From assembly GCF_038502225.1 (NCBI RefSeq), contig NW_027196910.1, forward strand, positions 1-64,000: DNA of 64,000 nt, written 5' to 3'. The translations under genes were made by a program, and so were the position numbers. A model generated the notes under the pieces. The model saw only the letters and a program-made list of their open reading frames with translations. It searched no databases and was not told the origin of the DNA. Source of the stretch: Cherax quadricarinatus. Its lineage: Eukaryota > Arthropoda > Malacostraca > Decapoda > Parastacidae. This document shows positions 1 through 11,900 of the stretch, one piece after another; within the stretch, counting starts at the first letter, position 1; each line of letters opens with the position of its first letter.

Positions 1-130
1 ATCTGTGATTTTATTTTGATCTCATGATGAGAGAAGTTTCATAACATTTAATCTTTCATAGCTTATTTTGAAGAGGAAAATTTCATCAGTAGAATATCAG
101 AATCCACACGTTGAAGTCATTTATTTTTTT

Positions 131-745
131 TAAATCTTGCCTGTGTAAATCTTTCCTGTGTAAATCTTGCCTGTGTAAATCTTTCCTGTGTAAATCTTGC
201 CTGTGTAAATCTTTCCTGTGTAAATCTTGCCTGTGTAAATCTTTCCTGTGTAAATCTTGCCTGTGTAAATCTTTCCTGTGTAAATCTTTCCTGTGTAAAT
301 CTTGCCTGTGTAAATCTTTCCTGTGTAAATCTTTCCTGTGTAAATCTTTCCTGTGTAAATCTTTCCTGTGTAAATCTTTCCTGTGTAAATCTTTCCTGTG
401 TAAATCTTTCCTGTGTAAATCTTTCCTGTGTAAATCTTTCCTGTGTAAATCTTTCCTGTGTAAATCTTGCCTGTGTAAATCTTTCCTGTGTAAATCTTGC
501 CTGTGTAAATCTTGCCTGTGTAAATCTTGTAAATCTTTCCTGTGTAAATCTTTCCTGTGTAAATCTTTCCTGTGTAAATCTTGCCTGTGTAAATCTTTCC
601 TGTGTAAATCTTGCCTGTGTAAATCTTTCCTGTGTAAATCTTTCCTGTGTAAATCTTTCCTGTGTAAATCTTTCCTGTGTAAATCTTTCCTGTGTAAATC
701 TTTCCTGTGTAAATCTTTCCTGTGTAAATCTTTCCTGTGTAAATC
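131..745. repeat. 15-bp minisatellite, about 41 copies
   Basis: Tandem units of taaatcttTcctgtg, with the capital position T or G. In the first ~180 bp the T and G forms mostly alternate, giving a 30-bp higher-order period; later copies are mainly the T form. One unit near 521-529 has lost 6 bp. The unit has no stop in several frames, so both strands show open frames (KSFLC and YTGKI repeats) that I do not regard as genes. Confidence 0.95.
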
Positions 746-914
746 CTTGGTGCTGCTGATAGTGTCTTACATATAAGGATAATTACCACAGTTATATTCT
801 CCATTTTTATATCAAAGGTATATGAATTTCGGTGTATATACACTAAGAAGTTAACATAATCCTTATTTAATTATTTTGTCCTTGACTGGTGGTGAATAGG
901 TTATGTGTAACCAT

Positions 915-1079
915 ATTATTATAATCATGGGAAAGCGCTAAACCCGTACGATTGTAAAGCACTTGTTTGGGAACGGGGTGCATGTAAGGTGTTCAGGCTT
1001 AATTCAGGGAACTGGAGCACAGATCCAATTTCCTAGATCAAGAGCCCCTCACCAGCATCAAGGAACCTCCATTGAGGGG
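915..1079 (-). mobile_element. Short SINE-like element with 12-bp target-site duplication
   Basis: A 165-bp element flanked by the direct repeat atgtgtaaccat at 903-914 and 1080-1091. Read on the minus strand it starts with a segment containing GGTTCCTTGATGC, passes through a gtttagcgct-type motif and ends in an ATT/AAT-rich tail next to the 903-914 copy. A part copy in the opposite orientation lies at 3152-3241 and a severely 5'-truncated tail copy at 4754-4795. No clear RNA polymerase III box pair was seen, so the SINE label rests on size, tail and target-site duplication. Confidence 0.7.
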
Positions 1080-1168
1080 ATGTGTAACCATAATAATCCT
1101 CGAGATTTTGATAGGCTTTAAACCCCATTAACTATTGACTTTCTATTCAGTGTAAATAAGCGAATGGC

Positions 1169-1325
1169 ATATATATCAACCTACTTCACTTCGCAATTTT
1201 CTTTCTTAATTATATTTAGACAAATTATAATTTAGGATCCTTAGAGAAGTAAGGATCCTAAATTATAATTTGTCTAAATATAATTAAGAAAAAAAAATTG
1301 CGAAGAGAATTAGGTTGATATATGT
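1169..1325. mobile_element. Foldback (MITE-like) element with ~75-bp inverted arms
   Basis: Arms at about 1169-1243 and 1250-1325 are near-perfect inverse complements around a 6-nt loop. The centre is ggatcctta-loop-taaggatcc and the outer ends are atatcaaccta / taggttgatat. No coding capacity. Consistent with a non-autonomous foldback transposon; a clear target-site duplication was not resolved because the flanks are AT-rich. Confidence 0.7.
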
Positions 1326-2544
1326 AGTTTTGTGAGAATGCTTGCCTACGCTTTGCTTCCAAAGCTGCGTCTGAGGAAGGTAAGCCGTCTCACGGTGGTA
1401 ATTAACCGGGAATCTTACTCCTGTTGACCAGACTGGGAATTTGGTAAGACAACAAGTGTAAAGTACACCTCTATTTACCTCTATTTATAAATATTTTATA
1501 TAGTACGCAAATCAAATAATACCTGAATACAAGTCTATCCAGCCGTAAACCACAAGAAAGTTAGTCAAAGAGCGGACTTACGATGTAGAAGTTGCATCAC
1601 ACCAAAATTTATGTTCCACGCAACAATAAAAAAATGCAATTTATTAGCATACAGACCGATGTCCATACAGTGCATGAGTGTACAGATGCAATCCATTGAA
1701 AGACTGAGTTATTATATTTGTCAGAAGACATTACAAGTGTCTCCTGACACAGGAACGACTTATTCTTGTAAGTATAGTATTTAGAAATCAACACAAAGTC
1801 CTTTGAATCCTAGGAAAGGCAAATTCGATACAACTTGGAAAGTAAGTTCATTCACTCTTTAGTAAGCAGAAATCAACGTCTTCCTGAGGCTTGAATCCAC
1901 TCCAAACAATGCAGAATAAGAGTCCAACACACAAATGAGTCAATGCCAAAATGTTTATTGTGCTTCACTGAAACAATCAGTCTATTCACCCAGGCTGAAT
2001 GCATCAAAAAACTTTATCTAAAACTTCTCAAAGTTCGCACATGGATCTCTTTTAACAATGTGATGAAAAATAGTCCATAATGACAATCAATGTGTAGGAT
2101 AACTACTACAACCACTACTACTACCACTACTACATTCCTACTCTCTCCTCTCATTCTACGACTCCCGTCCCCCACGCATATATTCTGGCTCCTTTCCCTG
2201 CACACTTCTCTGTGTGTAAAGAATTAAAGTCGGACTGAAACGTAGTCGTAAGTTTCAGCCTCCTAGGTACAGATTAATTTTTTAATGGTATGTGTTCGTG
2301 AATGTGAAGCAGTGTTTTGTGGGCACTCTGAACAATGTTCAACATCGATGCTTCCTCTCAGAATCTATATTCAACAAAGTATATAAAATAACAGTTCAGA
2401 AAATTTACAGAGACAGTAGACACAAAGCAATGATCAGAAATTGTGAGTCCCAGAAACGACGTTGAGTTAGAAGTCCTCTGTGTGCGAGACTATATTAATG
2501 TTAGTAATAATGGTGGAATTGCCGACAGAATGATTGGTAAATGT
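1326..2544. other. Non-genic interval, no recognised feature
   Basis: Unique-looking AT-rich sequence. It holds only short open frames (about 60 codons) with no recognisable motif, and a short interrupted run of act/acc trinucleotides near 2103-2133. No gene, RNA or array is supported here. Confidence 0.5.
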
Positions 2545-2609
2545 ACACAGATGCAACTAATGTGGCATTTTATTGTGGCAATAAAATGTTCCATTAGTTG
2601 CATCTGTGT
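2545..2609. repeat. 65-bp perfect-looking hairpin
   Basis: The left arm starts acacagatgcaactaatg and the right arm ends cattagttgcatctgtgt, each about 31 nt, with a loop of about 3 nt. The stem contains a few mismatches in the middle. It could be a tiny foldback repeat or a structured RNA; nothing beyond the symmetry supports a specific role. Confidence 0.75.
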
Positions 2610-3151
2610 CCTTTTCTCAAATATAAAATAAATTTTCGCGGAGCAACAGCTTACTGTCCTTAGACGTGAGTGAAAAATTTCATCTGCTGACCACAGAGCG
2701 AGTGTTAAGGAGGCTGGAAAACTGTACCTAAGAATGTGTCCAGTTGTAGGTATTCCCAGCAGTTATTAGGTATCCTGGAAGGGATACCTTTAAGTGGTTT
2801 CCTGAAGTTTATTATTCTTCCTCCAATTTTCGTTGTTCTTCAGTTCTTAAATCAAGAAACATGCGATCACTTAAAAATTTCATTGCTTGTTATGGTAACT
2901 AGGACCAAATCCTTGGAACAATACAAATGCGCCTGTGCTCCATGACCAAAATTGCTGACCCCATTACCAACATCCGGGAATGGATCGGATAACTTTTAAA
3001 ACACTTGGTGGAAACATTGCTTTATAAATTCAGAAAGGTGCCACCTAATTCGATGACTGACGAAAACGAAACTCACGTGAGTGCAAATCTAGCAACTCTA
3101 TATATAAAAGAGTGGAATATTTATTCCACTCAAATAATGCTAAATGAATTT

Positions 3152-3241
3152 CTGGTTCCCCTCAAGGGAGGTTCCTTGATGCTTGTGAGGGGATCTTGAT
3201 CTTGGGAATTGAATCTGTGCTCCAGTTCCCTGAATTAAGCC
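3152..3241 (+). mobile_element. Partial SINE-like copy, inverted relative to 915-1079
   Basis: About 90 bp that reverse-complement-match 1001-1080, including aggttccttgatgc and ctgtgctccagttccctgaa. The copy stops at about 3241, where the sequence switches to another dispersed repeat. No tail is visible, so it is truncated at its 3' side. Confidence 0.75.
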
Positions 3242-3259
3242 ATGAGCCAGTCTATTGGT

Positions 3260-3500
3260 CACCACCTGACGTGGGGGTATATATTAATTTTCAAACCTTC
3301 ATTAACCAGGAAGATTCGTATCCTGAGTGAGGTTGACCTCTGTGACGTCAAGATCATCAGGTCGAGCTCAAAGACTGGACGGTTCTTCCTGTGTTTTAAT
3401 TAATTATAAATCGGTGAGAACTGCATTGATCGCAAGTATTCGTTGTTTCCTTATTTTTCATTTACGTCTGTTGAAGAAAATATTGCAGAAATATATTTAA
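3260..3500 (+). repeat. Dispersed repeat, copy 1
   Basis: Contains accttcattaaccagg-aagatt, then a gaggttg...gtca...caggtcgagctca segment, then an AT-rich stretch. Related copies lie at 5261-5470 and about 21540-21750. The part just before it (ggtcaccacctgacgtgggggt) resembles one unit of the 35-bp minisatellite at 4858-5260. No coding signal; element class unknown. Confidence 0.65.
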
Positions 3501-4477
3501 TCAGAAGCATTATGTAAGGAAGAAATAGTCATAGTTGAACCTTTTACTACTGGTGTCGGTATCCAGGATCCTGTGAGTGATAATTATTAGATTTTTGCCA
3601 TATTGTTATTATTATTATTACTAATATTATTTTCATTATCGTTTATACTGCTTTGTTTTTAATTTTCTATCATATTTTGGTTTTCCAGTATTCTTGATTG
3701 GTTACTTCACCTTCAGTTCACCATAAAACTCCCTAGTTGACTTTGACCTGTAAGTCTCTCTTCACCTTGACTTGTTGTTCACTATACATTCTCCTTAAAT
3801 TTCATTGGTTCTTACATCTTAGTATCATAATGACACACAGCCTCAGAAAAACGTCTGTGAACAGTTACAAGAAGTATGCATCGACTCACCAGCGAAACCA
3901 TACTTTGCCAAAACAGTCTAAATAACGAACAAACAGACAAAGGAGAGATGTGCTCCCCGGAGAGATGGAGGGAGATGCTGGAGAGGAGATAGATGCTGGA
4001 GAGGAGACAGATGCTGGAGAGATGGAGAGAGATGTTGGTCGAGCGATGACCAGCTGTGAAGAGAGTTTTCTCGACTCACCTGATGCGAGCACAAGGTGGT
4101 GAAAAGTGACTCGCCCATGGTGCTCCAGTAATGGTGCAAGGTACGGCCTATCACAAACAAATGAGCGGTAGTTAGAAAGGCAGTTTGCGACCGCAGACAG
4201 CCAATCACATCTCTTCAATAGCGAGCACAGTAAGAAGTGTAGTGTGTTATATCCTACCTACATACATAACTAATATAACAAAGTCAAATAATTATATAAA
4301 ACAAGATATTTTCATTTTAGCTCTTAATGATAATATTGGCAATATATAATTGTGAGGAAGACAATGTACATCAAATGAACATTATATACATTATAAACGC
4401 TGGGCCCCATTCAGGGGGAGCAATAACGACCAAGGAAAATTTGATACCGTGGTATGAGTTAATCCTACACTCATAAA
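3501..4477. other. Non-genic interval with a small purine-rich repeat
   Basis: Mostly AT-rich with no recognisable gene. At about 3970-4030 there are about three copies of an 18-bp unit (agatgctggagaggagat). A short segment near 4400-4420 (gggccccattcaggggga) resembles fragments seen elsewhere next to SINE-like copies. Confidence 0.5.
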
Positions 4478-4560
4478 AACATAAGAAGGAACACTGCAGC
4501 AAGCCTACTGGCCCATGCGAGGCAGGTCCAATTCTCCCACCGGCTTAAGTCAATGCCTTG
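4478..4560 (+). repeat. Dispersed repeat, copy A
   Basis: Contains aaggaacactgcagcaagcc, ctactggcccatgcgaggcag and a cttaagtcaatgccttga segment. The first ~55 bp are matched in inverse orientation at 34256-34318. I remember similar sequence as common in decapod genomic DNA, but this is recollection, not a search. Class unknown. Confidence 0.6.
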
Positions 4561-4753
4561 ACCTACTTATATCAGAGCTGCTGAACCATATCCAAATTGT
4601 CCACCATGACACAGCTATGAAAATGAAAATCAAAAGAAACGGAAACAAAGAAACTGATGCAATGATAGGAAAGATTGAAGCAGATGATTATGAGTAAAGA
4701 TTGAAATAAGTAGTGAGAAGTAGTGTACCAGACAGCTGAGACTGTGGTAACTC

Positions 4754-4795
4754 CCACCCTTGTGGTTTAGCGCTTCTTTTTTATTATAATAATAA
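4754..4795 (+). mobile_element. Severely 5'-truncated SINE with 11-bp target-site duplication
   Basis: Only 42 bp remain: a gtttagcgctt motif followed by an attataataataa tail. It is flanked by the direct repeat tgtggtaactc at 4743-4753 and 4796-4806. It belongs to the same family as 915-1079 and shows that this family integrates with target-site duplications and an AAT-type 3' tail. Confidence 0.75.
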
Positions 4796-4857
4796 TGTGG
4801 TAACTCGCAATATAAAGCTGAATTACAGTAATACCTGTGTGGCATCTAGTATCATGG

Positions 4858-5260
4858 ATCAACCAACTGGCCATCATCAGACGTGGAGGTATATCAACCA
4901 ACTGGCCATCATCAGACGTGGAGGTATATCAACCAAATGGCCATCATCAGACGTGGAGGTATATCAACCAACTCGTGGAGGTATATCAACCAACTGGCCA
5001 TCATCAGACGTGGAGGTATATCAACCAACTGGCCATCATCAGACGTGGAGGTATATCAACCAACTGGCCATCATCAGACGTGGAGGTATATCAACCAACT
5101 GGCCATCATCAGACGTGGAGGTATATCAACCAAATGGCCATCATCAGACGTGGAGGTATATCAACCAACTGGCCATCATCAGACGTGGAGGTATATCAAC
5201 CAACTGGCCATCATCAGACGTGGAGGTATATCAACCAACTGGCCATCATCAGACGTGGAG
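4858..5260. repeat. 35-bp minisatellite, about 11.5 copies
   Basis: Units run atcaaccaactggccatcat then cagacgtggaggtat, 35 bp in all. One unit near 4968-4989 has lost 13 bp. Because 35 is not a multiple of three, three frames stay open over the array and carry permuted versions of the same peptide. The array sits inside a dispersed repeat (copy 2 follows it directly), so it looks like an internal expansion of that element. Confidence 0.95.
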
Positions 5261-5470
5261 ATATATATATATGGGGTTCCAGACCTTCATTAACCAGTAA
5301 GATACTAACAGTGAAGGCGACAGCTGGTGTTGTCAGGGTCACCTTGTCGAGTTCATTATCTGTATTAAGCTTCCTTTTTAAAAGAACTTTTTAATGCCTG
5401 CATTGATTCCGAGATCTGTTATTTTCCTCATTTGGTGTTTGTATATTTTGAAAGAAGTAATTATAACACT
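5261..5470 (+). repeat. Dispersed repeat, copy 2
   Basis: Begins right after the 35-bp array. It holds accttcattaaccagtaagat, a gtca...cttgtcgagttca segment and an AT-rich 3' part with gtttgtatattttg. It aligns by eye with 3260-3500 and with 21540-21750. No coding content. Confidence 0.6.
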
Positions 5471-5635
5471 GAGACATTGGAATTAAGGAATAATTTAGTA
5501 CAATGTTACAGTTTATGTTACGACAGAGTCCAGCGTCCCAGTGATCCTAAAATTAATGCTGACAGCAAATGTATACGAATATAGGAAGATCGTCGGTTAT
5601 AAGACACTGTTTAAGATGTAATACCAGTAGTGCTG

Positions 5636-5988
5636 TCATCACTGTCATTCTGATGTCATCACTGTCAGTTCCATGTCATCACTGTCACTGTTGTTATCAC
5701 CCTATACTGTGATCACCATCATTATGCTGTCAGCATCACTGTCATCACCATCACTATACTGTCATCACTGTGCTGTCATGAACATCACTATATTGCCATC
5801 ACTATATACTGCCATCACTATACAGTCGTCACCATCCCTATACTGTCATCATCTTCACACTGTCATCACCCCCCTCACTCTGCTGTTAATACATTCGCTC
5901 TGCTGTTATCACCCCTCACTCTGCTGTTAATACACTCACTCTGCTGTTATCACCCTTACTCTGCTGTTATCACCCTTACTCTGCTGTT
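5636..5988. repeat. Degenerate short-period repeats leading into the 18-bp array
   Basis: From 5636 to about 5870 there are irregular copies of an atcactgtcatcacc-type motif. From about 5870 to 5988 there are copies of a ~20-23-bp unit around cactctgctgttatcaccc. The last of these runs without a gap into the first irregular units of the 18-bp array at 5989. Confidence 0.75.
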
Positions 5989-8900
5989 ACTTCTACCAGT
6001 AGCCGTACTTCCACCAGTAGTTATACTTCCACTGATAGTTATCCTTCCACCAGTAGTTATACTTCCACCAGTAGTTATACTTCCACCAGTAGTTATACTT
6101 CCACCAGTAGTTATACTTCCACCAGTAGTTATCCTTCCACCAGTAGTTATACTTCCACCAGTAGTTATACTTCCACCAGTAGTTATACTTCCACCAGTAG
6201 TTATCCTTCCACCAGTAGTTATACTTTCACCAGTAGTTATACCTCCACAAGTAGTTATCCTTCCACCAGTAGTTATACTTCAAGTAGTTATCCTTCCACC
6301 AGTAGTTATATTTCCACCAGTAGTTATCCTTCCACCAGTAGTTATACTTCCACCAGTAGTTTTACTTCCAGTAGTTATACTTCCACCAGTAGTTATCCTT
6401 CCACCAGTAGTTATACTTCCACCAGTAGTTATACTTCCACCAGTAGTTATACTTCCACCAGTAGTTATACTTCCACCAGTAGTTATACTTCCACCAGTAG
6501 TTATACTTCCAGTAGTTATACTTCCACCAGTAGTTATCCTTCCACCAGTAGTTTTACTTCCACCAGTAGTTATACTTCCACCAGTAGTTATACTTCCACC
6601 AGTAGTTTTACTTCCACCAGTAGTTTTACTTCCAGTAGTTATACTTCCACCAGTAGTTATCCTTCCACCAGTAGTTTTACTTCCACTAGTAGTTATCCTT
6701 CCACCAGTAGTTATACTTCCACCAGAAGTTATACTTCCAACAGTAGTTATACTTCCACCAGTAGTCATACTTCCACCAGTAGTTATCCTTCCACCAGTAG
6801 TTATACTTCCACCAGTAGTTATACTTCCACCAGTAGTTATACTTCTACCAGTAGTTATACCTCCAGTAGTTATATTTCCACCAGTAGTTATATTTCAACC
6901 AGTAGTTATACTTCCACCAGTAGTTATGCCTCCAGCAGTAGTTATATTTCAACCAGTAGTTATACTTCAACCAGTAGTTATACTTCCACCAGTAGTAATG
7001 CTTCAACCAGTAGTTATACTTCCACTTCCACCAGTAGTTATACTTCCACCAGTAGTTATACTTCTACCAGTAGTTATACTTCCACCAGTAGTTATACTTC
7101 CACCAGTAGTTATACTTCCACCAGTAGTTATACTTCCACCAGTAGTTATCCTTCCACCAGTAGTTATACTTCCACCAGTAGTTATACTTCCACCAGTAGT
7201 TATACTTCCACCAGTAGTTATACTTCCACCAGTAGTTATACTTCCACCAGTAGTTATCCTTCCACCAGTAGTTATACTTCCACCAGTAGTTATACTTCCA
7301 GTAGTTATACTTCCACCAGTAGTTATCCTTCCACCAGTAGTTATACTTCCACCAGTAGTTATACTTCCACCAGTAGTTATACTTCCACCAGTAGTTATAC
7401 TTCCACCAGTAGTTATACTTCCACCAGTAGTTATACTTCCACCAGTAGTCATACTTCCACCAGTAGTTATACTTCCACCAGTAGTTATACTTCCACCAGT
7501 AGTTATACTTCCACCAGTAGTTATACTTCCACCAGTAGTTATACTTCCACCAGTAGTCATACTTCCACCAGTAGTTATCCTTCCACCAGTACTTATACTT
7601 CCACCAGTAGTTATACTTTCACCAGTAGTTATACTTCCAGTAGTTATACTTCCACCAGTAGTCATACTTCCACCAGTAGTTATCCTTCCAGTAGTTATCT
7701 TTCCATTAGTAGTTATTCTTCCACCAGTAGTTATCCTTCCAGTAGTTATACTTCCACTAGTTATCCTTCCACCAGTAGTTATATTTCCACCAGTAGTTAT
7801 ACTTCCAGTAGTTATACTTCCACCAGTAGTTATTCTTCCACCAGTAGTTATGCTTCCACCAGTAGTTATACTTCCACCTGTAGTTATACTTCCAGTAGTT
7901 TTCCTTCCACCAGTAGTTATACTTCCACCAGTAGTTATACTTCCACCAGTAGTTATACTTCCACCAGTAGTTATACTTCCACCAGTAGTTATCCTTCCAC
8001 CAGTAGTTATACTTCCAGTAGTTATCCTTCCACCAGTAGTTATACTTCCACCAGTAGTTATACTTCCACCAGTAGTTATACTTCCACCAGTAGTTATACT
8101 TCCACCAGTAGTTATACTTCCACCAGTAGTTATACTTCCACCAGTAGTTATACTTCCACCAGTAGTTATACTTTCACCTGTAGTTATACTTCCACCAGTA
8201 GTTATACTTCCACCAGTAGTTATACTTCCACCAGTAGTTATCCTTTCACCAGTAGTTATACTTCCACCAGTAGTTATACTTCCACCAGTAGTTATACTTC
8301 CACGAGTAGTTATGCTTCCACCAGTAGTTATCCTTCCACCAGTAGTTATACTTCCACTAGTTATACTTCCAGTAGTTATACTTCCACCAGTAGTTATCCT
8401 TCCAATAGTAGTTATACTTCCACCAGTTGTTATCCTTCCACCAGTAGTTATACTTCCACCAGTAGTTATACTTCCACCAGTAGTTATACTTCCACCAGTA
8501 GTTATACTTCCACCAGTAGTTATCCTTCCACCAGTAGTTATACTTCCACCAGTAGTTATCCTTCCACCAGTAGTTATACTTCCACCAGTAGTTATACTTC
8601 CACCAGTAGTTATACTTCCACCAGTAGTTATACTTCCACCAGTAGTTATACTTCCACCAGTAGTTATACTTCCACCAGTAGTTATACTTCCAATAGTAGT
8701 CATACTTCCACCAGTAATTATCCTTCCAACAGTAGTTATATTTCCACCAGTAGTTATCCTTCCACCAGTAGTTATACTTCCACCAGTAGTTTTACTTCCA
8801 GTAGTTATACTTCCACCAGTAGTTATCCTTCCACCAGTAGTTATACTTCCACCAGTAGTTATACTTCCACCAGTAGTTATACTTCCACCAGTAGTTATAC

Positions 8901-11900
8901 TTCCACCAGTAGTTATCCTTCCACCAGTAGTTATACTTCCACCAGTAGTTATACTTCCACCAGTAGTTATACTTCCACCAGTAGTTATACTTCCACCAGT
9001 AGTTATACTTCTACCAGTAGTTATACTTCCAACAGTAGTTATACTTCCACCAGTAGTTATCCTTCCAGTAGTTATACTTCCACCATCAGTTATAATTCCA
9101 CCAGTAGTTATCCTTCCACCAGTAGTTATACTTCCACTAGTAGTTATCCTTCCACCAGTAGTTATACTTCCAGTAGTTATACTTCCACCAGTAGTTATAC
9201 TTCTACCAGTAGTTATACTTCCAGTAGTTATACTTCCACCAGTAGTTATCCTTCCACCAGTGTTTATACTTCCAGTAGTTATACTTCCACCAATAGTTAT
9301 CCTTCCTCCAGCAGTTATACTTCTAGTAGTTATACTTCCACCAGTAGTTATACTTCCACCAGTAGTTTTACTTCCACCAGTAGTTTTACTTCCAGTAGTT
9401 ATATTTCCACCAGTAGTTATCCTTCCACGAGTAGTTTTACTTCCACCAGTAGTTATCCTTCCACCAGTAGTTATACTTCCACCAGTAGTTATACTTCCAC
9501 CAGTAGTTATCTTTCCACCAGTAGTTATACTTCCACCAGTAGTTATCCTTCCACCAGTAGTTATCCTTCCACCAGTAGTTATACTTCCACCAGTAGTTTT
9601 ACTTCCAGTAGTTATACTTCCACCAGTAGTTATACTTCCACCAGTAGTTATACTTCCACCAGTAGTTATACTTCCACCAGTAGTTATACTTCCACCAGTA
9701 GTTATACTTCCACCAGTAGTTATCCTTCCACCAGTAGTTATACTTCCACCAGTAGTTATACTTCCACCAGTAGTTATACTTCCACCAGTAGTTATACTTC
9801 CACCAGTAGTTATACTTCCAGTAGTTATACTTCCACCAGTAGTTATACTTCCACCAGTAGTTATACTTCCACCAGTAGTTATACTTCCACCAGTAGTTAT
9901 ACTTCCACCAGTAGTTATACTTCCACCAGTAGTTATACTTCCACCAGTAGTTATACTTCCACCAGTAGTTATACTTCCAGTAGTTATACTTCCACCAGTA
10001 GTTATACTTCCACCAGTAGTTATACTTCCACCAGTAGTTATACTTCCACCAGTAGTTATACTTCCACCAGTAGTTACTTCCACCAGTAGTTATACTTCCA
10101 CCAGTAGTTATACTTCCAGTAGTTATACCAGTAGTTATACTTCCACCAGTAGTTATACTTCCACCAGTAGTTATACTTCCAGTAGTTACCAGTAGTTATA
10201 CTTCCACCAGTAGTTATACTTCCACCAGTAGTTATACTTCCACCAGTAGTTATACTTCCACCAGTAGTTATACTTCCACCAGTAGTTATACTTCCACCAG
10301 TAGTTATACTTCCACCAGTAGTTATGCTTCCACCAGTAGTTATACTTCCACCAGTAGTTATACTTCCAGAAGTTATACTTCCACCAGTAGTTATACTTCA
10401 ACCAGTAGTTATACTTCCACCAGTAGTTATGCTTCCACCAGTAGTTATACTTCAACCAGTAGTTATACTTCAACCAGTAGTTATACTTCCACCAGTAGTT
10501 ATACTTCCACCAGTAGTTATACTTCCACGAGTAGTTATGTTTCCACCAGTAGTTATCCTTCCACCAGTAGTTATACTTCCAGTAGTTATACTTCCACCAG
10601 TAGTTATCCTTCCACTAGTAGTTATACTTCCACCAGTAGTTATCCTTCCACCAGGACTTATACTTCCACCAGTAGTTATACTTCCACCAGTAGTTATACT
10701 TCCACCAGTAGTTATACTTCCACCAGTAGTTATACTTCCACCAGTAGTTATACTTCCAGTACCAGTAGTTATACTTCCACCAGTAGTTATACTTACTTCC
10801 AGTAGTATACTTCCACCAGTAGTTACCAGTAGTTATACTTCCACCAGTAGTTATCCTTCCACCAGTAGTTATACTTCCACCAGTAGTTATACTTCCACCA
10901 GTAGTTATACTTCCACCAGTAGTTATACTTCCACCAGTAGTTATCCTTCCACCAGTAGTTATACTTCCACCAGTAGTTATACTTCCACCAGTAGTTATAC
11001 TTCCACCAGTAGTTATACTTCCACCAGTAGTTATCCTTCCACCAGTAGTTATACTTCCACCAGTAGTTATACTTCCACCAGTAGTTATACTTCCACCAGT
11101 AGTTATACTTCCACCAGTAGTTATCCTTCCACCAGTAGTTATACTTCCACCAGTAGTTATACTTCCTCCAGATGCTATCCTTCCACTAGTAGTTATAATT
11201 CCACCAGTAGTTATGCTTCCACCAGTAGTTATACTTCCACCAGTAGTTATACTTCCACCAGTAGTCATACTTCCACCAGTAATTATCCTTCCACCAGTAG
11301 TTATATTTCCACCAGTAGTTATCCTTCCACCAGTAGTTTTACTTCCACCAGTAGTTTTACTTCCAGTAGTTATACTTCCACCAGTAGTTATCCTTCCACC
11401 AGTAGTTTTACTTCCACCAGTAGTTATACTTCCACCAGTAGTTATACTTCCACCAGTAGTTTTACTTCCACCAGTAGTTTTACTTCCAGTAGTTATACTT
11501 CCACCAGTAGTTATCCTTCCACCAGTAGTTATACTTCCACCAGTAGTTATCCTTCCACCAGTAGTTATACTTCCACCAGTAGTTATACTTCCACCAGTAG
11601 TTATACTTCCACCAGTAGTTATACTTCCACCAGTAGTTATACTTCCACCAGTAGCCATACTTCCACCAGTAGTTATACTTCCAGTAGTTATACTTCCACT
11701 AGTAGTTATCCTTCCACCAGTAGTTATACTTCCACCAGTAGTTATACTTCCACCAGTAGTTATACTTCCACCAGTAGTCATACTTCCACCAGTAGTTATC
11801 CTTCCACCAGTACTTATACTTCCACCAGTAGTTATCCTTCCACCAGTAGTTATACTTCCACCAGTAGTTATACTTCCAGTAGTTATACTTCCACCAGTAG

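Noticed and set aside
3886..4218. Overlapping minus-strand frames of 96 and 110 codons as small genes
   Set aside because: They cover a purine-rich short repeat (SPASISSPAS-type peptide) and have no recognisable domain.
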